From: Drosophila pseudoobscura
Lineage: Eukaryota; Arthropoda; Insecta; Diptera; Drosophilidae
Assembly (NCBI RefSeq): GCF_009870125.1
Contig: NC_046683.1
Coordinates: 6,758,001-6,822,000 of the forward strand
Length of the DNA stretch: 64,000 nt
Direction of reading: 5' to 3'
Each line of letters starts with the position of its first letter. Within the stretch, counting starts at the first letter, position 1. Of the stretch, positions 1 to 21,250 are shown piece by piece. The translations under genes were made by a program, and so were the position numbers. Below the pieces are notes generated by a model. That model worked only from the letters and a program-made list of their open reading frames with translations, searched no databases and had not been told where the DNA came from.

Positions 1-806
1 AACATCCTCTGTAAATGTGAATGTACTGCTCCTAATGGAACTGATGGCTTTAACTGGAATTGTTTATGTATCTAGTGCTCGATTCAGTTCAATGGGTGTC
101 CTTTCCCTAACGATCATCCACTGTAATAATGATTCTCATGCCTGCGAGTCGAGTTTGAGTTTGGTTGAAAAAATGCTACGTAAAATCAGAGTCAAGTGGC
201 GGGCAGTGCTTTCAGAGCTGGGAGTTATTAAAAAAATACAATCACAGATTATAAATTTAACAAAAAAAAAACAGGAAACGAGAAACAATAATACGACATT
301 CGTTCTATCTAGAGGATATACTTTAGGTTAAGGAATGCCTCCAACAGTTCGAGGAGATCGAGAGACACGAAATGAACTGTTCTGTGGGCCCACAAAAGGA
401 AAAGGAAACATTGAAACTTGAGTGTAAACGGGCCAAGATCTCTCTCGATCGATGAGATACGAAACCTGCAGATTCTATGTGAATGCCCTGCACTCTATGG
501 AAGGAGATCTCTACATTTGAGGGAGGTGGTGGCAGCAACAGGTGACAGGGAGATAGGGTGCATCCTTCTGACCGGTACAAACGATTGCGTACACGGATAG
601 GCCTGTTGGAGCACTTCGTTGGGCTTGGATTAACCCTGGAGATTTTCAAGGGGGAGCGTATGTAGATATGTATACGCAGAGATTCGGGGGATGTGGATTA
701 TTTGGAGTCCCTGCTGCTCTGAAGCACGATTGGGCCGGATGGGGGGTTGGGGAGATAAAACGGAAACCGAATTTTGCTTGCCACACTCAGATAAACTCTC
801 CACACT
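1..806. other. Intergenic and Dok 3' flank
   Basis: No protein with recognisable motifs is seen on either strand. The part next to 806 should hold the Dok 3' UTR, because Dok is transcribed towards position 1. I see no canonical AATAAA on the minus strand here, so the Dok 3' end is not placed. Confidence 0.5.
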
Positions 807-3800
807 TCACACTCTTTTCGGTTTGCTGACAATCGTATAGTTCAGACCATTATAGCTGCGATGATCTAGAGCAGATTCGTTGTTGCTTTTGTTCGTTGTT
901 GCGTTGCTGTTGTTGTTGCTAGAGATTCCAATGTTGTTGTTGTTGTTGCTATTGTTATTATTGGCACTCGTTGATTTGCGTAAAACGCCATACCCCAAAT
1001 GGCTGTCGTCGGCCTTGCGAAAGCTCTCGGTATCGGGACTAGCGATCAATTCGTATTCATTTGGCGGCGGCGGACTGCAGCGCACTCGATTACCGGGCAG
1101 CGTCACATTCACGATGGTCTTGTAGCCGCTGGATGTCTTATTGTTGGGCGAAAGGAAGTCCAGCCGATCGTAGTTTGAGTCCGACGAGGACATCAGCACA
1201 CCCACGGAATTGTTGGACGTCACTGCCAGGGTGGGGGACGTTACGCCCTCGCCAATGTCGATGTCGATGATCTTGGGGGTGTTGCTGACACTGGACTGGG
1301 ACGCTAGATCCTTGCGCGTGGATCCGGATCGCGAGCGGACAAAATCCGATGTGTCGCAGAGTATTGGGGGTATGCGCTCGCAGTGCCGAACGTCGCCGAC
1401 TCCGCGTGTGCGCCACGCCTCCGTAATGTTCTCGATGCACTCGTAATCGCGCTCCAGCAGCGGCTTGGTGCTCTCGTTGCGCAGCGGCAGGTCCGGCGGG
1501 GTGCTGGAGATGCTGGAGGTGCTGCCAGAGCGCGATGTGGTGGTCTCCGGCGAGGGCGGCTTGAGGATGACCATTGAGGAGCCACTACCGCCGCCATTCT
1601 TACTGTTGGCATCCGAGGGCGAGGATGTCGTTATGGCAACAGGTTCATATTTCACAATATTCTTGTATTTATCACAATGGTTTTGGCTGCCAGGACCGCT
1701 GGCAGGCACCAAGCCACCCAGCTTGCGCGGCGGCTTGTTCGGAATGTGCTTGCTGCTGCTGCTGCTGCAGCTGTTGGGCGGCACTGAGAGGGTGACCGAG
1801 GTGACGACGCCACCGCCAGCACCGCCCGCTGCCGCCGCACCTCCACTGCCGTTGCTCGCCGCAAAGTTATTCAGCGAATCATTGGAGCTAATGAATCCCC
1901 GCAACGATATGCAGCTCTGTGTGGAGTTTATCTCGAATTCGCCAGCGTGCGGATTGCTCGATGGCGATGGCGGCAACGGGCTCCGAGAGCCCGGCTCCAT
2001 GCCAGCGGCGGCACTAAACTGATTCTCACCGCACTCGATCGTGCTGAGGCTGTCGCCGCTGATCAGCTTCTTCATCGATTTCATCTTGGCGGACATGCAG
2101 CGAAATACCTCCTGCGGATTGGTGTGATCCAGCGTGAAGACCCCCTCGCCGGTGGTGCACTTGCGGCCCGCCTCGAAGGTGAACTTTCCATCGCGGTAGC
2201 CATACTTTCGTATGAATCGATAAGGCCACATGGCAATCGTTACGTTCAGATCCTCCGATTTCAGTTGCAGCTCCGTCGGCGTCATCTGGAGCATGTACGT
2301 CTTCGGTTCGATGCTGCAGCGTATGGAGGCCTCCGAGGGTATCAGCGTAATCATGAACAGGCCATCCTGCAAGAGAAACGGAAGCACAAAACGAATCAGA
2401 ACCAGAATCGAGAAGTAGGCGAGTAGGCCTAGTAGTCTCTTCAACCGTATGCTCCTGGAGGTGATTAGTAAGTTATTTCTCGAAATGGAGCCCCCAGCGG
2501 AGTACCACAACTCCACGAAAGTGATCTGTGGCCATGACTTTGGTATACACCATCGCTGGCCCTTTGAGGGTCTGGCAATTCTCGTTGCTGGGACTATCTG
2601 CTCCACAAAAGGTGCTCTGCGGTTGCTCCACCGGCCGCGTGGCACTGTCTACAGCGTCCACTGGCGTCCAACAGTTCGAGACGTTCCAGAATATCGAATG
2701 GAAAGGCTTCACTGAGCTATGGCATGAGACGAACCATAAACATATGAATAAAGTCTTATTTGCAGTCAAAATTCGGCACAGCAATGTCTGGGGGCGCACG
2801 GGAAGGACCGGACAGCACCACACCCCAATGATCCACAGCCATGATCGATGATACCAGCATTGCCTGCTGTCCGCCCAAACTCTCAGATACACTTTTTCCC
2901 TATCACACCAGGCCATACAAGATACGTACAAATGAGCTGCAATACAGGTCGTTATCCTCCTCGATGGCCCCGCCATGGACGGCATGACCTCCAGCTGCCG
3001 TGTCACAGAAGGCGACCGTCTGGAGGGCTGTGATCCAATCCTTTAGCTCCTCATCGCTGTTGGTGTTGACGGTGAGTGTGCCATTGTGCTTGACAATGTG
3101 AATGAGCTTGTCCGGCGGTGGGTCCTGTGTGATCTTTACACAATTCTCGAGCGTGAATATCTTGGGATTCTTATCGTCCTTGTTCTCGCACATCTCCAGG
3201 CGGGCAATCCCATGTCGACTGGCCTTGAACAGCAGGCAATATCGACTGCATGGTTTCTGCAAATCAATAACAAAAAAGGATCAATAGGAGTTTTAGAAAG
3301 AAGTTTTAGAAGCACAAAAGGTACTCTCTTGCTTGGGACCTATAGGATCCATGTTATGCGCTTTAGGGCATGCAGGATCACGCTATTATTCATGTTTTGG
3401 ATAGATTTTGGGGGGTATTGTGCGCCCGAAGGATTCCACTTATATTGATTCAAATCCAATCTTCTGGGGAAGGTGCTGCGTGCTGCAGGACATTCAGAGT
3501 CCAACTTTCTGTACCTCCACCTCAAGGTCGCAGGTACAACAGACAACTATTGAAGCCAGGCTTAAAGGTCAATCTAGACCTTAATTCCGAGTGAGTTCTT
3601 AGGGCATCTGGGGAGATTCTCTTGGGGGGCTTACATAACTCCTCAGGCGGCATCACACACGCATACAATCATAGGAAACATTAAAACATACACATGTATG
3701 GTACATGGAGCTCTACCAATTTATTGCGTGCTCAAGAATTTCCTGTCCACAAACATTAAGCCACACGAATACCACGAAACCTGGATGAATCGACGACCAG

Positions 3801-4360
3801 CTGTGGGGCACCAGCGTCCGAGTGTGTTTGTATGTTGAGTGTGTGCGTGCGTGCGAGTGTGTGTACGCAAATCAGCGACACTTATGTTGGTGGCATGTGT
3901 GCACATACGTCCCGCTCCCTCTGCCGCTGCCAGGCTTCATTTGTATGCAACAAGTACGAGGTGGTACGTCCATCCATGCACACTGACAGATGGATGGTAT
4001 ATACACACTAACACACACACACATACAAGCGGGAAAACTCCACACACATTCGATGGTGTGTGTTTGTGTGTCCTGTCTCTTCCTCTCTTTATCGAAATGC
4101 GCATTTGGCAAAAAGATTCAAATTCAAATTTAAATTTGAATTGCAAAAATATCGAAATATGTATATATTCAATTCGTGTGCATAATGTATGTGATGGGAT
4201 GGATGGATGGGATGTGCGGGAGAAAAAAGAATTGCAGAATAGGGGCAGGAAGGAGTGCTACACACAGGTTTCATACCTTTTTTGAGATGCGATTTAGCGA
4301 AAATCCAGTTTGTGTTGGAACATTAAGATATCCAGCCAAAACAGGTATTTCAACATCCAT
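807..4360 (-). CDS. Dok: Dok, downstream-of-kinase adaptor (PH + IRS-type PTB)
   Basis: Cytoplasmic adaptor of the Dok family, acting under receptor and Src-type tyrosine kinases. I join three coding exons on the minus strand: 4360-4277 (28 codons, ATG at 4360, beginning MDVEIPVLAGYLNV), 3256-2930 and 2366-807. Splice sites are GTATGA/TTGCAG and GTACGT/TTGCAG, all phase 0, giving 656 residues. Exons 1-2 form a PH domain (about residues 5-115; the LLFKASRHGIARLE stretch matches the Dok PH core). Exon 3 opens with the PTB domain (about 138-240; WPYRFIRKYGY and FTFEAGRRC-like FTFEAGRKC are family hallmarks). The tail is Ser/Gly/Asn-rich with tyrosines in docking contexts (YECI, YDRL, YELI). The intron at 2367-2929 carries open frames that are not needed, because the flanking exons join in frame just where vertebrate Dok1 is continuous. 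D. melanogaster counterpart: CG2079. The first exon was found by frame logic and is the least certain part. Confidence 0.88.
3257..4276 (-). other. Dok intron 1
   Basis: About 1.0 kb between the start-codon exon and the PH exon. It contains GT/CA-rich stretches near 3820-4070 and no conserved frame that I can see. Confidence 0.75.
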
Positions 4361-4816
4361 TCTGTGTTGCGTCCGTTCCACACCGCGCCGCGCCGCCACA
4401 GCACCACACCGTCGTTGTCGTCGTCCCACTGTTGTCGTCTTCTACCGATCTATCCACACAATGCGCCTCGGATATTCCTCTACTGGATCACTGGATCGTT
4501 GTGTTTGCGTTAGTTCTCATCCAAATCGGGCAATTCGCAATAGAATTGAGTTTGTGCTGGCATATGCAACGAGATTCCACTTCATATTTACATTTCACGG
4601 TAATACAATTACAAAAACACACACAACCGCAGCTAAAATGTAAAACGAGCAGTCGATCGCACTTATCGATGAGATATACGGTCTTACCCTTAGAAATATA
4701 CCGAAAATACCTAACATAATTAGTTTTCATGATTTCATCATATTCCTCGGTTTTGATATTCGGTTGAATATTACTAGTTAGGCTAGGGAATGCAGCACTA
4801 GACACTTTTTTGTTTG

Positions 4817-5130
4817 ATTGTTTATAAAATAAGGCTTAAACATAAAAGGTCAACAACAATTTACATAGCGACTAGAATCTAACTACACATTTGCTACATA
4901 TTAATTACATTTCTATGTAATTATCAAAAGCGACACCTGAAGGGGAAATGTGTACGTTTGTTGGCAAGCCCCATAGAAGCGGCAGTGTAAAAAATCCACT
5001 TTTTGAACTGCTGGTTTTTAAATTTCAAACCCGGTTTAAAGAGAGCGAAAAATAGAGTATTAACCGATTTGAAGAAAGCAGTTTGGCCATCGATAATATC
5101 GACTGGATAGTCCCTAGAGCTGCGCGCCAA
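4817..5130 (-). repeat. Copy A of a dispersed sequence shared with 44547-44701
   Basis: Read on the minus strand from 5130, the first 42 bases match 44547-44588 at 39 positions. Weaker similarity continues (AATCGGTTA, then ATACTC), and a second block at 4840-4817 resembles 44679-44701 around TTATAAACAAT. Copy A has about 160 bases that copy B lacks. The element lies in the presumed Dok promoter/5' UTR. Its class is unknown: it could be a transposon remnant or a duplicated promoter. Confidence 0.6.
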
Positions 5131-5508
5131 AACTCGAATTGTTTGACAGTGAATGAGTGACAACGATATGAATGCAATCCAGTGGAATTAGAGATGCACC
5201 GAAGTACAATTGAGAGTTTCTATACCCTATGCTCTTTAATATACTTTTTAAAATGAAATTTAAGATTCAAGATATCAAGATATATATAAAAGTATATCAT
5301 ATACCGTAAATGGTCACCCTGGTTGCTGCAATTGATCGACATCGATATGTAGTTGGGATGGTTATGAACATCATTCGCTAAATGGCTTGCTATTATAGTA
5401 TGTATAGTAGAATAAATGCAATTGGATAATTTAAATTTTTTAGTTGAGATAAAATTTGTATTAAAAAGATAGTTTTTTTAAACAGCACTAACGCGTTAGT
5501 GGACGATA

Positions 5509-5516
5509 TATCGATA
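5509..5516. promoter_or_regulatory. DRE (DREF/BEAF site) in Atg5-Dok promoter
   Basis: Exact TATCGATA palindrome, the DNA replication-related element typical of housekeeping promoters in flies. It lies about 200 bp before the Atg5 start codon. Confidence 0.6.
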
Positions 5517-5652
5517 CCGCCAGCAGTGCCATATCGATGTACTGATGCCATCTCTATTATCAGGGTGACCGCTTACGGTATATTTTAAAAATGATGCGGT
5601 ATGTTTCGGTATATTTCTGAGGGTCGGACGGTATATTTGATCGATAAATCCG

Positions 5653-5663
5653 CGGTCATACTG
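5653..5663 (+). promoter_or_regulatory. Core promoter motif 1-like site, Atg5
   Basis: CGGTCATACTG differs from the motif 1 consensus YGGTCACACTR at one base. It lies just downstream of three motif 6-like blocks, so the Atg5 start site is probably within a few tens of bases. Confidence 0.5.
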
Positions 5664-5720
5664 GTTCGAGGCCAAAAACAAAAAAATTATAATAATTAAA
5701 AGTTTAAGCAAAAGATAGCC

Positions 5721-15588
<9,868 letters not shown>

Positions 15589-15899
15589 CCATAACTTTTC
15601 CTCTTTGTGTGTGTGTGTGTGTATATATATACTCGAACTCGTATTGTCCCAGTCCATATATTTATGTATATTTATGGTGTTTTTTTTTCACCCATATTCG
15701 ATTCCAGCGTTCCCAGGGCGATCCAATGCGATCGATTTATATAGTAATTTGTACACATATACACATATGTATACACCTCCATGTATGTATAGTTTTCTAA
15801 GCAAAAAGTGTGTAATATTTATGACCCTAGCATTTAATGAAAGCCACAAACAATAAGCAACCGAAAACCAAAACGATTACTGCAACTACATATAGTCAC

Positions 15900-15923
15900 G
15901 GATGGATGGATGGATGGATGGAT
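15900..15923. repeat. (GGAT)n microsatellite
   Basis: About six GGAT units downstream of the Atg5 stop codon, probably within its 3' UTR. Confidence 0.85.
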
Positions 15924-16359
15924 CGGGCCACTGGAGAAGATCTAGCATTCATCGTTCATCGATCATTTTCTATTAGATATCTATAAGCCGCCGGAAACTG
16001 GTCAAGCCCTTGCACTAACAAGCGAACAAACAGAAAGTTTTCAGCTATCAATTTCGATTTATCCGTTTGTCAAGATAGTGACTGACGGAACGGGACAGAA
16101 TTGGGTCTGGAATGGCTTCTACTCGGTCTCGGTCTGGGCTTTTGGGCGGACCTTGCACAATATTTTAGCCAAGGCCCAAAATCGATGATCTTGTTTTGTT
16201 GCCACTCCACGAACTTATTTGAAGAGCATCGATTTGACACTGTCAGTAGAGTGGAGGAACCGTACCATGGGCTGCCTGATCTATAATTAGTTAACGCTTT
16301 TGCTCGCACTCGAGAATGATTTATTCGATTGTTATTTGTATCGTTTGTCTGGGCCCAAA

Positions 16360-16365
16360 AATAAA
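16360..16365 (+). terminator. Candidate Atg5 polyadenylation signal
   Basis: First AATAAA that I see on the plus strand after the Atg5 stop codon (772 bases downstream). An AATAAG at about 15851 is an alternative. Confidence 0.35.
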
Positions 16366-19300
16366 CTGCAAATCTGATAAAAAGCAAAGCCAAATTTAAA
16401 GTCAATTTTCATATGAATTATTAGTTCAAATCGGTGGGAGTGGGAGGGGGGTTAGAGACTGTTGCTGGGTAGTTACCCTTATCGATGGAGCTGATGGATC
16501 CGCTAGACTGTGGCCAGAACATTGATGGATCCCTTGGACGATAGCTCTTTCAAAGAAGGCTTCGAGTATCGATGGAAATCTGATTGATTTTATTGCTGAT
16601 CTTCGCTCTGTTTGAATCTATCAATATACTCTGTAGGGTATGAGAGTTTCTACTCGCAATAAGCAGAAGTTTTTCATACCACGATAGATATGGGAAACAA
16701 TCGTCTAGAAGGTATTTTGCCCTATACCAACAGCAACCTTTAGAACCTCTGGTTAACCAGAATTTCACAATCTCTTAACAAGAATCTGCGCGAAATGTAG
16801 GAATTCATATAACAGATTATGTCACGATCGTCTGTGAAATCGCTCGACAATGGTTCCCCTGGTTACAACATCACATCACATCACATCAAAGAACCAGAAC
16901 CTGCTTGATCAATAACAAACAATATAAAACATATAGGTACTACTCGTATGTACATATAGCTATGTATATAGAAATAGACGATCGCCATCTGCAATGCACT
17001 CGAGACTGGGACTCAGGTGTCACGTCCCACGTACCATATCCCACGTCCCCTCTCTGCGTTACTTTGTAAACTTTGGCTGCATGCCCCCTGTGGATGCTGA
17101 TGCTGATGCGGCGGTTGACGTTGATGCAAGTCAAAATATATATTTCTGTGGGGTACATCCGAGCAATCGAAAATTGTCACGTGGCTTGGATCTACAACAA
17201 CAACAACAACAACAGGTACAGTAGCCGTACAACAAAAATATAAAAAAAACGTCGAGAAAAAGTTGACACGGCAACGCGGAACGAGGAGAGCAAAACCGAA
17301 ACGAAAATAAACGAAATTTTGCAATTTTCTGCGGTTACTCCCCCACTCGAAAACCGTTCACCGTTTACCATTCCTTTAATTTGTTCCACTCCCTCCGTTC
17401 CCCTGCTACGGTATTTTCACGTGTGGCTTTTTTATCTGTCTCTGTTACATTTCCCCGTGCTTCTCGTTCCTTTTAATTTCACGCCCACCTCTGTACTTCC
17501 TCTCGTTCGCCTTCCCCGTGCCTCCTGTTCGTTGTCTCCGTGCCCCTACTCAGTTCGTTCCGTCTGTTCCTTTTCCATTTGTCCGTCACCGGTCATATTT
17601 TTAACTTCCTATTTGTCTCCTTGTAGGCTCCTTATGTTTCTCCTCCTTGAGTGTTCCACTTCTATATATTCCACATCTTCCTGTTCATCTTCTCTCTGTG
17701 AAACACCTTACAGTTCCTCGTCGCACTGCTTTACTCTTCACTTTCGCTTCCCTCATGTTTCACTCCCTTCAATTGCTCACTTTTGATTTTGTACCCTTTA
17801 CTCCGTCCGTTCCACTTTTCCCCATTCCCCTCCACCATTTTGTTTATCCGCCAACCGTGTTCCTCCACATCTCAACGTTTCTGTTTCCCACCCATTCTAA
17901 GATCATTGACTACGTGGGAACGATCACCTGAACGAAAAAATCACATGCAGATCCGATACGGTACGATCCGAATCCCGATATCCGTCCCGCTGCTATACCT
18001 TTTCCCTACGTAGGGGTATCCCTCCCGCACGTGTGTCCCGCCGGCCGTCCGTCCATCTGTTGGTCGCAAAATGTCGCAAAAATTCTTTGGCAACGATCGC
18101 TTTGACTGTGGATACTCTATGCTCGGGGATTTAGTTGGCTTTTTTTTGTTGTTGCTTTCATCCCAAGAAATCGTACAATGCAAAAAGAGGAAAAACGTCG
18201 CGTAAAAAACAATGAGTATGCCTCTCGATCGCTTGCGGCGGCGGTGGTGCGCTGGTGTGCTGGTGTGCTGGTGGCTCTCGTGGTGCTGATGCTGATTTGT
18301 GGTGGTGTCTCGGGGCTCGTGATTGGCGCACACATTGGCAAACGAGAGCACTTTATTTTTAAACGTTTTAAAAATACGATCATTATAGAATTTGCGGCTT
18401 AGTCATACCCCGCTGCGGCAGCATAGCCAAAATGTGCCAAGCGATTTGACCAGAACCAAGTCGTGTTGGGACGGAACGGAACCGAACGGATCACTACGAT
18501 GGGGATGGGGGGATGGTTAGGGTGGATAGGGGTGTGGGTGAAAGTCTCTCAAAAGCCTTAAAGCTCTGGCCTATGAGTATGCGTTGTCACAATGCAAAAG
18601 AATATTCGAAATTGAAAACATTTGTGTGCCGAGAAAGATCAAACAGCGTTGGGTTCTTTGAATGCGCGCCTAACCTCACTTAATCATCATACAAATGATG
18701 ATCCAAATAATCCAAACACTTGACATTAAGGCATCCATCAAGTACAGGATCTGTCCATCGGATCTGGCTAGTAATTTCTCTAGAGCACTCACCTATATGA
18801 TATGGTTTTGTTGGAGGTACAGATAGTCTCATAATGACTTATACAACGGATGCACAAATCCAACCGCACTGCTTTCTACTAAGTGAATTTCTAAAACTAT
18901 AGAAAACTATATGAAATAAATGATAACACAATTATCAACTAGACAATCAGTCAAGTCCAAAAAAAAGTGGTAAATTAAGGGGATTATCTTTGCCAATGAA
19001 TGGGGATATGAAGGGGTTGATCCCACAAACATATCATTAGGACTGTGGTCTCAATTAATTAAACCTTTTTTAATATTTGTTCACTACCTTTGGAACATAT
19101 GAACATTTTCTAGATTTTTAGACTTCAGAATTTTAATATGTTTCAAGTATATTTAGGACACCCAAAACTGATGCATTTTGATTTAATACTTCAGCTGAAT
19201 ACCATTTTTTTGCAATAAATGATTGAAATTTATGTGAACTACTTTAAAGTAACTATTTTTATGATATCACTATTTTTTCACAATTTATATTATTAGAATT

Positions 19301-20347
19301 AACGTGACACATTAATTTTGAGGCTCGTTTTGATAAAGTTTCTACAACAAAAAGCCCAATCGAAAGACATTGGTCTTATTGAAATTCGTTAAGTAAAATT
19401 GGAAGGGTCTGAAAGGGTCTGGGTGTAGAACCTGAGTACAGAACTGCTCAAATAAATAAAGCATCTATTAGTAAAAGTATAAGAATATTAAATCGTCTGT
19501 AATGGTTTAGTTTCCTGTAACTAAAGGTGACAAAAGAGGATTGTATGGATCAGACGCACAATTTGAACTAAAGGAGAAATAGTTTTCGTAGAAAAATCCC
19601 CATTCCAATAAAGCAGGGATATACCTACAAAAAGGATTACTAACAGCTTGGACATCTGAAGAATCGACCAATCCATCGATTATAGAAAGAGAGTTCCCAT
19701 CAATGGAGGAACTCTGCGAACTCTACATTAGTGTTCTTCTTCTGAACCTTCAGTTGTAAATTCTGCATTTTATGCGGATTTTGGTTGCATATTTCCAGGC
19801 CACGCCCATAGATATCGCCCCGCTTCGATGATCCAATGAAAAAACCAGTTCAATTTTTTTTTTTGTAAGTTTTTTTTTCAATTTCAGTTGTTAATTTTTA
19901 ATCAATTCATTTTTAATTATTTTGTTGGTAGTTTTTCTGGCTCTTTCTCCTGTTTGTTGCTGCTGCTGTTTGTGGTCACAAATGTTACAATTATTGTTAT
20001 TGTTGCTGTTGCTCTCATGTCAAATGTTATATATAAAAATACTGATTTTTATATATATTGTATGTATATATATCTAGGCATTTAAATAGGTTTCATTTCC
20101 TTAAAAAGATATCCCTTTGTTGCACGCAAAAAAACATTTCCATCTTAATTTTTGTTTCTTCTGTCGTTGTATATAAATATATTGTATATATGTATATGGT
20201 ATATAATTATTGTTAACTTTAAAATTTAATTCCGTAACTATTCATATAATGTATGTATATATCTCTAATGTTCTGGCTCTCTTTTTTGTCGTGTGTTTTG
20301 GGGTGTAAATATATATTTATATATATTAATCCGTGTAGACATATATG

Positions 20348-20382
<35 letters not shown>

Positions 20383-20962
20383 CTATAATTCGTTAAGCTT
20401 CAGTTTTCAACAGTTTCGTTTTATGTATTGTTTTTATTAAATTTTGTATTTTTGTTTTGTATATCACAAGAATTTTCAATTTTCCATTTTCCAAAAGAAA
20501 AAAACAAAACCCTTACACATAAGAGCTCCGTACGCGTGCGTGTGTGTGTGTGTAAAAGTGTGTGTGTGTGTGTGTATTTTTGTTGGTTTTAAAGCTTTAC
20601 TCTTAACAATTTTTTTTTGTTTGCTCAGTTTTTCCAGTTGCAGTGTCACAATATTCCCTCCCTCTCGTTTCCCCCTTTTCATTCTTTTGAAATTCTTGGG
20701 GCGAAAAAATTAATATGTTCCGCCGCGCCCTTTCCGTCGTCTGTTACCCGATTTTGTACACAATATAATTAATTATTTACACTTTCCGACGCTTGCAAAA
20801 AGGGTCCAAAATTTGACATTAAATTAAATTTATAAAATTATGAAAAAAAAAATATATACTCGTATGCGTATTATAGACCATTGTTCAATGTTTAATGACA
20901 AAAAAAATTATCCGTCTTCCTTAAACTTAATTTGTTCTTAGAATTAGAGAAAAAAAAATGTA
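16366..20962. other. Intergenic DNA between convergent Atg5 and brk
   Basis: Mostly AT-rich DNA with no conserved reading frame. Pyrimidine-rich sequence spans about 17.3-17.9 kb on the plus strand. 19.9-20.9 kb is dense in TATA and TATG repeats and may include distal brk 3' UTR. This side of brk is where downstream brk enhancers would be expected. Confidence 0.5.
20539..20574. repeat. (GT)n compound microsatellite
   Basis: Two GT runs separated by a short AAAA interruption, within the probable brk 3' UTR or 3' flank. Confidence 0.85.
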
Positions 20963-20968
20963 TTTATT
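20963..20968 (-). terminator. Candidate brk polyadenylation signal
   Basis: TTTATT on the plus strand reads AATAAA on the minus strand, about 280 bases after the brk stop codon. A second candidate lies near 20435, so alternative 3' UTR lengths are possible. Confidence 0.45.
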
Positions 20969-21250
20969 ATATCCTTAGAGATTAGGTGGGGGGCTCTGAT
21001 ATGCTTGGAAGATATATGATATATATTTTAGGGCGAAGGATGTGAATGTCCCCCCTTTTTTGAAATCCTTAGCAAATAACCGAAGAACGACGTACGCTTA
21101 AACACATAAAGAAAGTGTATAATATATGGTAATTATTTAACGCTAGGAAGGCCAGGCCCAGTGACTGCCATAACTTGTTGGTGGGATCTCAGCTCCGCAC
21201 GCCCGCTGCTCCGCCATCTGTTGCTGCTCCAACTGTTGCTGCTCCATCGC

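Larger units (their letters stand above)
4361..5720. promoter_or_regulatory. Divergent promoter region between Dok and Atg5
   Basis: Head-to-head arrangement. The left part should hold the Dok 5' UTR; a good donor (GTAAGA) on the minus strand near 4685 suggests an upstream non-coding exon. The right part has a perfect DRE (TATCGATA, 5509-5516), three CGGTATATTT blocks (5576-5586, 5605-5616, 5629-5638) of the Ohler motif 6 type, and a near-match to core-promoter motif 1 at 5653-5663 (CGGTCATACTG), 58 bases before the Atg5 ATG. These are hallmarks of TATA-less housekeeping promoters in Drosophila. Exact start sites are inferred. Confidence 0.65.

Noticed and set aside
2473..3006. Long minus-strand frame between the two main Dok exons
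   Set aside because: The PH exon and the PTB exon join in frame across it (phase 0, GTACGT/TTGCAG), giving the sequence expected from Dok1. The frame has no family motif, so I treat it as intron.
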